This document shows positions 7,225-14,417 of a stretch of 64,000 bases of DNA, piece after piece. Each line of letters starts with the position of its first letter. The stretch's first letter is position 1. A program made the position numbers and the translations under genes. The notes under the pieces were generated by a model. It did no database searches, had not been told where the DNA came from, and was given only the letters and a program-made list of their open reading frames with translations. The DNA comes from Methylobacterium thuringiense (GTDB taxonomy: Bacteria > Pseudomonadota > Alphaproteobacteria > Rhizobiales > Beijerinckiaceae): positions 176,074 to 240,073 of the forward strand of contig NZ_BPRA01000009.1 of assembly GCF_022179645.1 (NCBI RefSeq), written 5' to 3'.

Positions 7225-7950
7225 CTAGGATGCCCCAGGGTTGCCCTTACGAGCCTCGCCAAGGCCTTCCAGCCTCGTCAGCACCCGAGACACCTGTACG
7301 GCGCTCCACTGGCCTCCACGGGCTGTCTCGATGCCTCTGACGTTTAGATCAGCCGCTATGTGCCTCAAGGAAGCCCCGTCACGGTGTAGGTCCAGCACGA
7401 GGTGCCCAAGATCTTCAGCCCGCTGAGTGGCCTTCTCAGTCCTCTTGGCCACGCTCGCAGCTACCCCCATGGCTCTGATGTCGTGGATGTTGCCTCTATC
7501 GCCACCGAGCTTGGTCCCCCGTGCCTTAGCCGCTGCAAGGGCAGCCTTGGTCCTCGCCGAGATCATCTGGCGTTCCGCCTGAGCGACCACCGCCATGATG
7601 TGGATCGTAAGTTCGTTCGCATCGGGCATGTCAGCAGCGACAAACCGAAGGCCCATACGCTTCAGGTCGCCCTCAAGCCTAAGCAGGAACGCTGCATCCC
7701 TGGAAAGCCTGTCGAGCTTCGCAATGACGAGGGTCGCGTTGTGCAGCCTACAGAGCCTCAGGGCCTCGCCGAGCTTCACACGGTCATTCTTGCCACCGCT
7801 CTCCACCTCAACGACCTCAGCCACAAGGGACCATTGCCCCCCGTTGAGATACCCGGCGACCGCCTCACGCTGAGCTTCAAGCCCTAGCCCTGAGCGACCC
7901 TGTTTTTCTGTAGAGACCCGGAGATACGAAACGAACTTGCCCTGAGCCAC
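7225..7950 (-). CDS. Serine recombinase (resolvase/invertase family)
   Basis: A 241-aa recombinase. The N-terminal catalytic domain has YLRVST with nucleophile Ser13 and the conserved LVIAKLDRLSRD segment (about 73-84). The long connecting helix follows (about 120-145), then a C-terminal helix-turn-helix (about 195-235). Small resolvases of this type resolve dimers or invert segments, so its job here may be resolution of element multimers or control of a segment. It starts with GTG at 7950, preceded by GAGG. A decayed copy of its 3' end lies about 400 bases downstream, evidence of an earlier duplication or exchange. Confidence 0.9.
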   Translation of the reverse strand: MAQGKFVSYLRVSTEKQGRSGLGLEAQREAVAGYLNGGQWSLVAEVVEVESGGKNDRVKLGEALRLCRLHNATLVIAKLDRLSRDAAFLLRLEGDLKRMGLRFVAADMPDANELTIHIMAVVAQAERQMISARTKAALAAAKARGTKLGGDRGNIHDIRAMGVAASVAKRTEKATQRAEDLGHLVLDLHRDGASLRHIAADLNVRGIETARGGQWSAVQVSRVLTRLEGLGEARKGNPGAS

Positions 7951-8110
7951 AGCTTACCTCGGGTGTTACGTCGAGCCCTACGCTCGTTGCTGTTATTGTT
8001 ACACCCTGATTTACCCGATTTCAATTACCACCAAAGCAATATGATCAATAAAATTAGGCTATGACTCACGTTATCTAGGTTGATCTTAAGGATTTCTCGA
8101 TTAAAGTGGT

Positions 8111-8125
8111 GATCTAAATCAGATC
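8111..8125. promoter_or_regulatory. Short palindrome before the small membrane-protein gene
   Basis: GATCT-aaatc-AGATC is a perfect 5+5 inverted repeat just before the ribosome site of the gene at 8136. It could be an operator; the repeat is short and may be chance. Confidence 0.25.
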
Positions 8126-8135
8126 GGAGCAAAAA

Positions 8136-8291
8136 ATGGCTTGGGTTATAGGTCTTGTCGCAATGCATATTATCTTCGTGCTTTCGGGCAAACTCTTTGG
8201 CAACCCCGTGGCATTCATCGGAGTGGCCTACCTAGGCATCTGTGTGGCACTGCTTGGAAGCATCGTCTTGAAGGCTGCCGGTTTAAACTGA
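8136..8291 (+). CDS. Small membrane protein, 51 aa
   Basis: An open frame of 51 codons starting ATG at 8136, with CGGAGC a few bases upstream and TGA at 8289-8291. The product is almost wholly hydrophobic: segments about 2-17 and 25-47 can each cross the membrane, with a short polar turn between. No family is recognised. Small two-helix proteins on mobile elements can be holin-like, toxin-like or envelope modulators, but the sequence does not decide. Confidence 0.55.
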   Translation: MAWVIGLVAMHIIFVLSGKLFGNPVAFIGVAYLGICVALLGSIVLKAAGLN

Positions 8292-8876
8292 GGGCACACC
8301 CAAGGGTCAGCCTAATGTCTGACCGAATGCCCTACGGATTACTGACATCATCATTCAGAGCCGAGCCCCGAGCGTTCGCCCGGCCTGACACTACGACCCC
8401 CCTCCATAGTCCGCCTGCCGTCCACCTGGGCATAGTCGCCGGGACTCCGTGGGTCCCCTCTAGGCCCCTTCGTTCTGGACCAAGGCAGGCCCCCGGCTTT
8501 CAAATTCCCGGTAAAGCCTCGCGTTGTTGTTCGACCTTGGAGCGTTGCGTGAACGTGGGGGATTCCACGGCCCCTCTTTGGGTCCTTCCGCAACGGGTCC
8601 CTCCAATGGCAAAATCACCAGCGGCCCTTTGGATCGCTCAGGGAAACCGCAGGGGGCCGAAAGGTTCGGTGGGACACCCATGAGCCGCTACGGCAGAGTA
8701 GTGGACACCCTCAGCAACCTATTGATATCCAAGCAATGTGTTGAGGACTTGCAATCCTCGCACTGTGGTATTCAATAACAATTCGTATGTATATCAGATT
8801 TACTCTTGTCTACCCGTGGCTATCATGTTATAGAGTCGGCGTTCGATAGAACAATAGGGCGTAAAGGGACTAAGTT
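8292..8876. other. Region of 585 bases without a supported gene
   Basis: Several overlapping frames exist on both strands but none has a ribosome site or plausible protein composition; they are Pro/Gly/Arg-rich. The stretch is unusually rich in runs of C on the plus strand. A perfect 5-bp stem with 7-base loop occurs at 8743-8759. A structured RNA is possible but unproven. Confidence 0.4.
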
Positions 8877-9092
8877 ATGATCGTGGACCTGATTTATGAT
8901 GGGGCCGACCTCAATGAGGATGGCAGCGTAACACCTATGGCGCTTCAAGCTGCTACGCACCGGGCCCGGGATTGGCTTGGATGTCTTGCGATGAAGATCG
9001 GTCAAATGATCGATGGCGTACTCATGATTTATGGGCACGATGATATAGCTTTTGCTTTCGATGAGATGCCCGATGAGTTCGTCTTAATCTGA
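8877..9092 (+). CDS. Small acidic hypothetical protein
   Basis: A 71-aa acidic protein (MIVDLIYDGADLNEDG...). AAGGGA lies eight bases before the ATG. Composition and codon pattern look coding, and an overlapping minus-strand frame (8823-9038) looks less so. Family is unknown. Confidence 0.45.
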   Translation: MIVDLIYDGADLNEDGSVTPMALQAATHRARDWLGCLAMKIGQMIDGVLMIYGHDDIAFAFDEMPDEFVLI

Positions 9093-9154
9093 TCACACAC
9101 CGAGAGGGACCTTACAGGCTTCTCTTTACGTCAACGCATATTGAAAGCTATTGC

Positions 9155-9550
9155 ATGGAAGCTACTATGGCCCTTTCGGCACCTCCGGTCTTCACCTTGG
9201 ACGGCAACGATCTTCGCGCGCTCACCAGACTGAATTGGACCGTTGAGACCGTCCGTCGTGTGGCCCCGAACATGCCCCTCGGGTATCTCCACATGCTGCT
9301 ATGGGTGTCGATGAAGCCGGGCCTTGGGCCCACCGAGTACGCCAAGCCCACAGGAACGACACAGCCGATAGCGTCTCGGGTACTCCTTGAGATCGGGCCT
9401 CAGGCCAGAGAGCGCCAAGAGCCTCTCAATCTCGTGTCACGCTGCGTAAGCCCTCATAGTCTCAGGCAGGTGGAGTATCGCTTGACGCCTAAAGGAGAGG
9501 CCTTGGTTCGGAGAGTTACGGAGATAATGCGCCCGGAAAATCTTCGATAA
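9155..9550 (+). CDS. MarR-like winged-helix regulator
   Basis: A 131-aa protein. Residues about 35-110 have the pattern of a MarR winged helix: a helical segment MPLGYLHMLLWV, a GLGPTEYAKPTGTTQPIASRVL recognition-type region, and the wing ending in YRLTPKGEALVRRV. MarR-type proteins bind palindromic operators and often repress their own region. A 16-base palindrome lies at 9703-9718, downstream of this gene and upstream of the next. In the element it may control recombination or cargo genes. The exact start (9155 or 9167) is uncertain. Confidence 0.7.
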   Translation: MEATMALSAPPVFTLDGNDLRALTRLNWTVETVRRVAPNMPLGYLHMLLWVSMKPGLGPTEYAKPTGTTQPIASRVLLEIGPQARERQEPLNLVSRCVSPHSLRQVEYRLTPKGEALVRRVTEIMRPENLR

Positions 9551-9828
9551 GTTCAACCTGCGGGCCTACAGCACCTCGATTATCATCTCTCGGCTGACGG
9601 CTTGAAGCTTGCCGAGAAACTGGCGGGTATCGTGGTTGGCCGGGGTCATTAGATTTGAAACGCCGCCGTAAATCCGAATGCCATAATTAAGAAAATCATA
9701 AATGTACGTTATCGTACAATCCATCAAGGGTCAGTTAGCTACGGTTGACCCACCTGCATCAGAAATTAACTTCACGGCTTTGTCTCCGAGAACACCGAGT
9801 CCGTCGGTCAGCTGTGGGGTTCGTGAAA
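9551..9828. other. Intergenic region with a 16-base palindrome
   Basis: No gene seen. Contains TGTACG-ttat-CGTACA at 9703-9718 (6+6 perfect arms), a plausible operator for the MarR-like protein encoded just upstream, positioned about 110 bases before the gene at 9829. Confidence 0.45.
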
Positions 9829-10083
9829 ATGCCGCGCTATTATTTTGATGTAACCGACGGCACCGAAATACGTGACGAAATCGGTCGTGAACTTGAAGAG
9901 GGCTCAATCCTTCGCGCAGAGACACTTCAGACAGCAGCAAGGCTTCTCATTGCAGAAGCTGAAGATTCAAAAGAAACTACGCTAGTCCTCACGGTTCGCG
10001 ATGAGGCGAATGCTATCCCTCTAAGGGTTCGCTTGGCGTGTCAGTTGGAAAATATTCGGGATGATCCACAGCAAGCTGAATGA
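9829..10083 (+). CDS. DUF6894-type protein (MPRYYFDV family)
   Basis: An 84-aa protein beginning MPRYYFDVTDGTEIRDEIG, the hallmark of the small DUF6894-type family common in Methylobacterium and Rhizobiales. The typical pattern is an N-terminal beta strand and Asp/Gly loop, a helix with an Ala-rich centre, and a final strand LVLTVRDEA. Function is unknown. The start at 9829 matches the family N-terminus; the frame is open upstream but without homology. A second family member lies just outside the element at 11859-12125. Confidence 0.75.
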   Translation: MPRYYFDVTDGTEIRDEIGRELEEGSILRAETLQTAARLLIAEAEDSKETTLVLTVRDEANAIPLRVRLACQLENIRDDPQQAE

Positions 10084-10195
10084 GTACCATTTCAAGCAGG
10101 ACACGAACACGGAAGTATCCGGTCGATCCAAGCTTGTCCTTAGCATCACTAATTAGCCTAATAAGCTCACTTATGTTGGGCGGTTCATTAGACAT
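10013..10195 (-). CDS. Small hypothetical protein, overlapping the DUF6894 gene tail-to-tail
   Basis: A 60-aa frame, MSNEPPNISELIRLISDAKDK..., with AAGG six bases before its ATG and a plausible amphipathic helical composition. It overlaps the 3' end of the convergent gene by 71 bases. Small convergent overlaps are normal, but a spurious frame cannot be excluded. Confidence 0.4.
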   Translation of the reverse strand: MSNEPPNISELIRLISDAKDKLGSTGYFRVRVLLEMVLIQLAVDHPEYFPTDTPSEPLEG

Positions 10196-10471
10196 ATCGA
10201 GCCTTATTGATCAGCATGTGGTCGCAAAGGCAAATATATTGAAAAACAAGAGCAGGGAATCTTTCATACTCTGACTTAACAGCCCATGATACTAAATGCG
10301 ACATTTCACCGCATGAATTATGTAAGGTTGATTTTAGCCATCAATTAAAATTCGGCACAACCTATAATATATTATAACATAATTAATTTAATAAACCGAA
10401 GTTTTGGTCTCGCGATATTTTTCTACATAATACTAGTATGCCAATTTATATTAAGTATATTTTATCATAAG
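10196..10471. other. A+T-rich intergenic region before the integrase 3' end
   Basis: No gene, RNA or terminator recognised. The stretch from about 10300 to 10480 is the most A+T-rich of the window, with long runs of AT steps. Such tracts can serve as unwinding or H-NS-like silencing targets, but nothing specific is visible. Confidence 0.4.
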
Positions 10472-11479
10472 TTAGGTATGAGAATTTCTATTAAGCTTCT
10501 CAGCCACATCCTCAGGTCTCAAGTGAGTGTACCGCATCAACATGCGGGTGTCTCGGTGTCCACTGATTAGGGCAACCTCGGGGATGCTCAGGCCCATCTC
10601 AAAGAACCGTGAGACCGCTTCGTGCCTCAGGTCGTGGTACCGGAAGTCAGGTAGGGAACACCGTCTCATCACGAAGCGCCACGCCGTCTTTATGGCATCC
10701 TCCGTGGTCGGGAACACAGCTACGTCAGGGCCCGCACTCTCAGGCCTGCGCTCAGCGAGGATCACCAGGGCTCTTGTGGTCAACGGGATGGTCCGAGGAT
10801 GGCCATTCTTCGCCACGGGGATGTGTAGGGTCCGCTTCGCAGCGTTGATGTGTCGCCACCGTAAGGCCAGCACCTCCCCCCGCCTCATGGCCGTCTCAAC
10901 GCCGAATTCCACCATTGCCAGGATGTAGCGATTTCGGGACCGCAGGCAGGCATCCCTCAGTTGCTCCCATTCCCCCGCGTCTAGCCGTCTGGATCGTGCG
11001 TTGGACACCACGGGCTTCTGTACGAGGGCAAAGGGGTTCTCAGCGATAGGGATGCCCCAGACCTTCCGTGCGACCTCAAAGGCGTGCTGATACATGCCCA
11101 GTTCGCGGTTGATGCTGCCGGGCTTGATCGTCTTCAGTCGTGTGTCTCGGTGATGGGCCACCTTTGCCACCGTGAGGATACTCAGAGGCACCTTCGCGAT
11201 GGGATGCTTGAGTAACACCCTGACTGCCATGCCTTCCCTGACGGCCCCTTTTTTCGTTGGTGTAATTTCATCACGATACCGCTTCAGGATGCACCCTACA
11301 GTCAGATCGTCGAGAGCCTTCAGGCCCACCGGGAGGCCCCTACGGTCGGCTTCAGACTCAATCTGGCGTGCCCAGGTCTGAGCATCGGCCTTCGTCAGGA
11401 ATGACCGGGTGAGGGCAGGGGAGCCCTTACGTCTGACCTGTACGTGCCACCTATCGTTCCGCTTCCTGATCGTTGCCAT
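10472..11479 (-). CDS. Tyrosine integrase of the lpdA-borne element
   Basis: A 335-aa lambda-type site-specific recombinase. An N-terminal arm-binding-like region (MATIRKRNDRWHVQVRRKG) is followed by a core-binding domain (about 55-150) and the catalytic domain. Catalytic residues are R199 (TAMRRGE), K224, H282 and R285 (HDLR), H308 (SGHRD) and Y317 (RYTH). The start at 11479 gives the family-typical N-terminus; a GTG at 11494 would add five residues and overlaps the border block. The gene sits next to the right attachment copy, as expected for the enzyme that inserted this element. Confidence 0.95.
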   Translation of the reverse strand: MATIRKRNDRWHVQVRRKGSPALTRSFLTKADAQTWARQIESEADRRGLPVGLKALDDLTVGCILKRYRDEITPTKKGAVREGMAVRVLLKHPIAKVPLSILTVAKVAHHRDTRLKTIKPGSINRELGMYQHAFEVARKVWGIPIAENPFALVQKPVVSNARSRRLDAGEWEQLRDACLRSRNRYILAMVEFGVETAMRRGEVLALRWRHINAAKRTLHIPVAKNGHPRTIPLTTRALVILAERRPESAGPDVAVFPTTEDAIKTAWRFVMRRCSLPDFRYHDLRHEAVSRFFEMGLSIPEVALISGHRDTRMLMRYTHLRPEDVAEKLNRNSHT

Positions 11480-11491
11480 CGGTGTCGGTCT

Positions 11492-11521
11492 CACTGTGCC
11501 ACATTTGTGCCAGCGAGTTCC
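11492..11521 (+). repeat. 30-bp border block, right copy
   Basis: The same arrangement as 774-803: cactgtgcc, four variable bases, ttgtgccagcgagttcc. It lies immediately upstream of the integrase gene, so integrase binding here could also repress its own promoter. Role inferred from position and symmetry of the two ends. Confidence 0.6.
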
Positions 11522-11610
11522 GGTGGTGATTTTCTAGATACTCCTCAGGTTGACCGGGCGATCAAGCATTCCGACCGCTATGTGTCTCGCCTTACTCGGC
11601 TTTTGGTCAT

Positions 11611-11733
11611 GTCGCCATGAACCTCGAGACCACCGAGGAAGACCTGATGCACACGGTGTTTCCGCACCCGACGCTTTCGGAGATGATGCACGAGAGCGTG
11701 CTGGATGCGTATGGGAAGGTGATCCATTCGTAG
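11611..11733 (+). pseudogene. Right attachment copy (attR): displaced lpdA 3' fragment
   Basis: Bases 11611-11726 repeat 536-651 with one mismatch, followed by a His-Ser-stop with different codons. The fragment has no start or 5' part. It is what remains of one lpdA 3' end after integration. Sequence to its right should be the original downstream flank of lpdA. Confidence 0.93.
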
Positions 11734-11750
11734 GGTCGGGTACCCGCGCC

Positions 11751-11843
11751 GTCATCGCGAGCCGAAGGCGAAGCGATCCAGGGCCGGCTCCCCGATGGTC
11801 TGTGCGTGGCCCTGGATTGCTTCGCTGCGCTCGCAGGGACGAC
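11751..11843. repeat. Chromosomal palindromic repeat (gtcatcgcgag family)
   Basis: The left arm (gtcatcgcgagccgaaggcgaagcg...) is mirrored by the right arm (...cgcttcgctgcgctcgcagggacgac-type) around ggccctgga. The unit forms a long imperfect hairpin. A shorter relative lies at 50481-50516. Such intergenic palindromes are repeated many times in Methylobacterium-like genomes and may act as transcript ends. Confidence 0.7.
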
Positions 11844-11858
11844 GGAGGACCACTCACC

Positions 11859-12125
11859 TCAATGCCGCGTCTCGTCGTCCGGCAGCGCCACCGGCTCGGC
11901 CACGAGCGCATCGGTCAGCGGAAACTCCAAGACGACCTCTTCGCTCGTGTCGGTGACGAAAATCACCGCCTTGAACAGCGCCGGGTCGCTGTCGGCGCCC
12001 TGGAGGAGCTGGAGGGCGAGAACCTTCGCCGCCGCCCAGGCTGCGTCCGCATCGGCCAAGTCGCGGCCGTCGGGGTCGACGATGACGTCGTCGTCGATGT
12101 GGGTGTGGAAGAAGTAGCGGGGCAT
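11859..12125 (-). CDS. DUF6894-type protein
   Basis: An 88-aa protein starting MPRYFFHTHIDDDVIVDPDGRDL, the second DUF6894-type member in the window. It has the conserved N-terminal strand, Asp-Gly turn and Ala-rich helix. Function unknown. It lies five bases downstream of the DUF3606 gene on the same strand, so the two are probably one transcript of small general-purpose proteins. Confidence 0.8.
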   Translation of the reverse strand: MPRYFFHTHIDDDVIVDPDGRDLADADAAWAAAKVLALQLLQGADSDPALFKAVIFVTDTSEEVVLEFPLTDALVAEPVALPDDETRH

Positions 12126-12130
12126 GGGCG

Positions 12131-12313
12131 TCAGCGCTTCTTGCCGAGCTCGGCGGCGATGTCCTTGGTCATGCGGCCGACCTTGCGGTGGGCCGCGGTG
12201 ACCTGATCCAGGGTCACGCCCCAGCGCTTCATCCAGTACTCGACGGCCTTGCGCTCGGAGAGGTCGAGCCGGTCCTTGTCGATGAAGCCACGCTTGTCCT
12301 TGAGGCCCGCCAT
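12131..12313 (-). CDS. DUF3606 family protein
   Basis: A 60-aa protein (MAGLKDKRGFIDKDRLDLSE...) with the DUF3606 pattern: basic start, D-R-x-x-L-D-L-S-E, an aromatic W-x-x-R-W-G-V segment, and a helix ending K-V-G-R-x-x-x-D-I. The start at 12313 is supported by AGGAG five bases upstream; a longer open frame to 12442 lacks family similarity. Function is unknown; members are often near DUF6894 and stress genes in Rhizobiales. Confidence 0.8.
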   Translation of the reverse strand: MAGLKDKRGFIDKDRLDLSERKAVEYWMKRWGVTLDQVTAAHRKVGRMTKDIAAELGKKR

Positions 12314-12479
12314 GATCGCTCCTGTGAGGAGCCCGATGTCGGGTTCGGGGGAGGGGAGGTCAAGCGCCGTCTGCTCGCAGGCGACGGCACGGGGCCGAAA
12401 CGACCGTCCGTCCCCGACAATTTCCACGGCACGGCGGAACACCGAGCCGCTCTACAGCTTAACCATTCATCAAGACACG

Positions 12480-12587
12480 ATGGAGCGTCCGATGGGTGGG
12501 GAGCTGGTGGTATTCGTTCTCGCGGCCGCGACGTTCGCCGGTTACGTGTTCGGCAGCGATGCGCTCAAGACCGACACGCGGCCCTGA
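12480..12587 (+). CDS. Possible small membrane peptide, 35 aa
   Basis: A short frame with one hydrophobic segment (ELVVFVLAAATFAGYVFG). No clear ribosome site, no known family. Listed because a single-span micro-protein is plausible between two divergent genes; could be spurious. Confidence 0.3.
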   Translation: MERPMGGELVVFVLAAATFAGYVFGSDALKTDTRP

Positions 12588-12614
12588 TGTGTTTCGGCCG
12601 ATCGATCATCGGCC

Positions 12615-13523
12615 TCAGAATTGATCCGGCACGTAGAGGTCCTGCGGGATCGGCTGGCGGATGTAATCCTCGTGGCGCACGCGGGGCGGCAGGGTCACCG
12701 GCGGATGCAGGACGTCCGAGTAGGGTATCTGCTGCAGCAGGTGGCTGATGCAGTTGAGGCGGGCGCGCTTCTTGTCCACAGCCTCGACCACGCGCCAGGG
12801 CGCCTCGGGGATGTGGGTGCGGGCCAGCATCTCCTCCTTGGCGCGGGTGTAGTCCTCCCAGCGGCTGCGTGATTCGACGTCCATCGGGCTGAGCTTCCAC
12901 TGCTTCAGCGGATCATGGATGCGCATCTGGAAGCGGAATTCCTGCTCCGCGTCCGTGATCGAGAACCAGTATTTGACGAGCACGATGCCGGAGCGGACGA
13001 GCATGCGCTCGAACTCGGGCACGGAACGGAAGAACTCCTCCACCTCGGCCTCGGTGCAGAAGCCCATCACCCGCTCGACGCCGGCCCGATTGTACCAGGA
13101 GCGGTCGAACAGCACGATCTCGCCGGCCGCCGGCAGATGGGCGACGTAGCGCTGGAAGTACCATTGCGTGCGCTCGCGCTCGCTCGGTGCGGGCAGGGCC
13201 GCGACGCGGCAGATGCGTGGGTTGAGGCGCTGGGTGATGCGCTTGATCGCGCCGCCCTTGCCGGCGGAATCGCGCCCCTCGAACAGCACCACGACCCGGA
13301 GCTTCTGGCTCTGCACCCAGTCCTGCAGCCGCACGAGTTCGTGCTGCAGGCGGAGCAGTTCTCGAAAATAGACCTTGCGCTCCATGCCGTTCGGCGTGTG
13401 GCCGGTCGCGGCCGTGGCAACGCCTTCGAGGCGCTCGTCCTCGAGTTCGAGTTCGAACTCCTCGTCGTAGCTGTCGGCCAGCTCGCGGCGGATCGCCTCG
13501 ATGGTGGCTGCGTCGTCGGTCAT
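12615..13523 (-). CDS. ppk2: Polyphosphate kinase 2 family protein
   Basis: A 302-aa nucleotide kinase of the PPK2 family, which transfers phosphate between polyphosphate and nucleotides. The Walker A loop is E82-G-R-D-S-A-G-K-G-G91. The Walker B-type segment is VLFDRSWYNRAGVE (137-150, D140). A lid-type region with WKLSPMD follows, then the C-terminal P-x-D-x-Y signature. Domain length fits single-domain PPK2 (about 270-300 aa). The ATG at 13523 was preferred to a GTG four codons earlier. PPK2 of this class usually phosphorylates ADP or GDP; which one cannot be told here. Confidence 0.93.
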   Translation of the reverse strand: MTDDAATIEAIRRELADSYDEEFELELEDERLEGVATAATGHTPNGMERKVYFRELLRLQHELVRLQDWVQSQKLRVVVLFEGRDSAGKGGAIKRITQRLNPRICRVAALPAPSERERTQWYFQRYVAHLPAAGEIVLFDRSWYNRAGVERVMGFCTEAEVEEFFRSVPEFERMLVRSGIVLVKYWFSITDAEQEFRFQMRIHDPLKQWKLSPMDVESRSRWEDYTRAKEEMLARTHIPEAPWRVVEAVDKKRARLNCISHLLQQIPYSDVLHPPVTLPPRVRHEDYIRQPIPQDLYVPDQF

Positions 13524-13657
13524 GTCTCGGGGCACCTACGTGGATCGTCGCCCCGGGCTTAGCCCGCGCTTCATGACAGCCCTGAGAAGGTCGGGACTTT
13601 CCCTCGGTTGTCAGGGCCGCCGGCCTGGGAGAAGAGGGGGCGTCTCAGGAGGCCGCC

Positions 13658-14311
13658 ATGTCCCGTCACACCGAATTCGCGGTGCGCCAGTCGATCGTCG
13701 ACGCGGCCCGCAGCCTGAGCGGGCTCGGCCTCAACCACGGCACCTCGGGCAACGTCTCGGTGCGCTGGGGGGACGGCCTGCTGATCACGCCCTCGGGCCT
13801 GCCCTACGAGCAGATGAGCGCCGACGACATCGTGCATCTGCGGATGGATGGCGGGTTCGAGCACCCGCTGGCGCCGTCGAGCGAGTGGCGCTTCCACCGC
13901 GACATCCTGGAGGCTCGCGCCGACGTGAATGCGGTGGTCCACGCCCACCCGATCCACTGCACGGCCTTCGCGATCTGCGGGATGGAGATTCCGGCGGTGC
14001 ACTACATGATCGCGGCCGCGGGCGGCCCGACGGTGCGCTGTAGCGGCTACGCCACCTTCGGCACGCCGGAGCTGTCCGAACTGGCGCTTGAGGCGCTGGA
14101 GGACCGGACCTGCTGTCTGCTCGCCAACCACGGCATGATCGCCACCGGGCCGGGCCTCGCCAAGGCGCTCTGGCTCGCGGTGGAGCTGGAGACGCTCTGC
14201 CGGCAATACGCCGTGGCGCTCCAGGTGGGTACGCCGCGCGTGCTGCCGGACGACGAGATCGCGCGCAACGTGGAGAAGTTTCGGAGCTACGGGCCGCGGC
14301 CGAAGGGGTGA
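13658..14311 (+). CDS. Class II aldolase/adducin family protein (fuculose-phosphate aldolase type)
   Basis: A 217-aa zinc-dependent aldolase. Metal and catalytic residues are E76, H95 and H97 (HAHPIH), and H158 (LANHG). Phosphate-binding segments GTSGNVS (28-34) and TPSG (44-47) are present. Length and motifs match L-fuculose-1-phosphate aldolase and relatives that cleave sugar phosphates to dihydroxyacetone phosphate or glycolaldehyde and an aldehyde. A very good ribosome site (AGGAGG) precedes the ATG. It stands alone, so the true substrate is open. A hairpin at 14350-14385 closes the unit. Confidence 0.9.
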   Translation: MSRHTEFAVRQSIVDAARSLSGLGLNHGTSGNVSVRWGDGLLITPSGLPYEQMSADDIVHLRMDGGFEHPLAPSSEWRFHRDILEARADVNAVVHAHPIHCTAFAICGMEIPAVHYMIAAAGGPTVRCSGYATFGTPELSELALEALEDRTCCLLANHGMIATGPGLAKALWLAVELETLCRQYAVALQVGTPRVLPDDEIARNVEKFRSYGPRPKG

Positions 14312-14349
14312 TGGCTCATGCCGGCTCCGGTCGAGCGCTCTGGAGGTAC

Positions 14350-14385
14350 GCATCCCCTCTCCCCGCTTGCGGGGCGAGGGGATGC
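14350..14385. terminator. GC-rich hairpin between convergent genes
   Basis: GCATCCCCTC, then CCCCGC-tt-GCGGGG, then GAGGGGATGC give a long stem. It lies between the convergent aldolase and moeA genes and may terminate both. There is no long T run, so termination is uncertain; it may also be a repeat of the REP type. Confidence 0.5.
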
Positions 14386-14417
14386 GCTCGGTCCGAACGT
14401 GCCGAGCGGGGACGACC

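Larger units (their letters stand above)
536..11610. mobile_element. Integrative element of about 11.1 kb inserted in the 3' end of lpdA
   Basis: One attachment copy plus the interior gives 11,075 bases. The interior is visibly richer in A+T than the flanks. Its integrase gene lies at the right end and points away from the adjacent attachment copy. Cargo: ImmA-like peptidase, membrane-anchored unknown, lipoprotein, polymerase-like protein, serine recombinase, MarR-like regulator and small unknowns. No capsid, portal, terminase, tail or conjugation genes are visible, so it is neither a complete phage nor a self-transmissible ICE. It could be a satellite or a mobilisable/replicating island. Confidence 0.9.

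Noticed and set aside
8460-8681. A minus-strand frame ending LYREFESRGP..., reminiscent of tRNA-derived read-through
   Set aside because: No tRNA fold is present on either strand and the frame has no ribosome site.
8743-8759. A perfect anticodon-arm-like hairpin (5-bp stem, loop cttgcaa) suggesting a tRNA-Ala
   Set aside because: No matching acceptor stem, D-arm or T-arm can be drawn around it.
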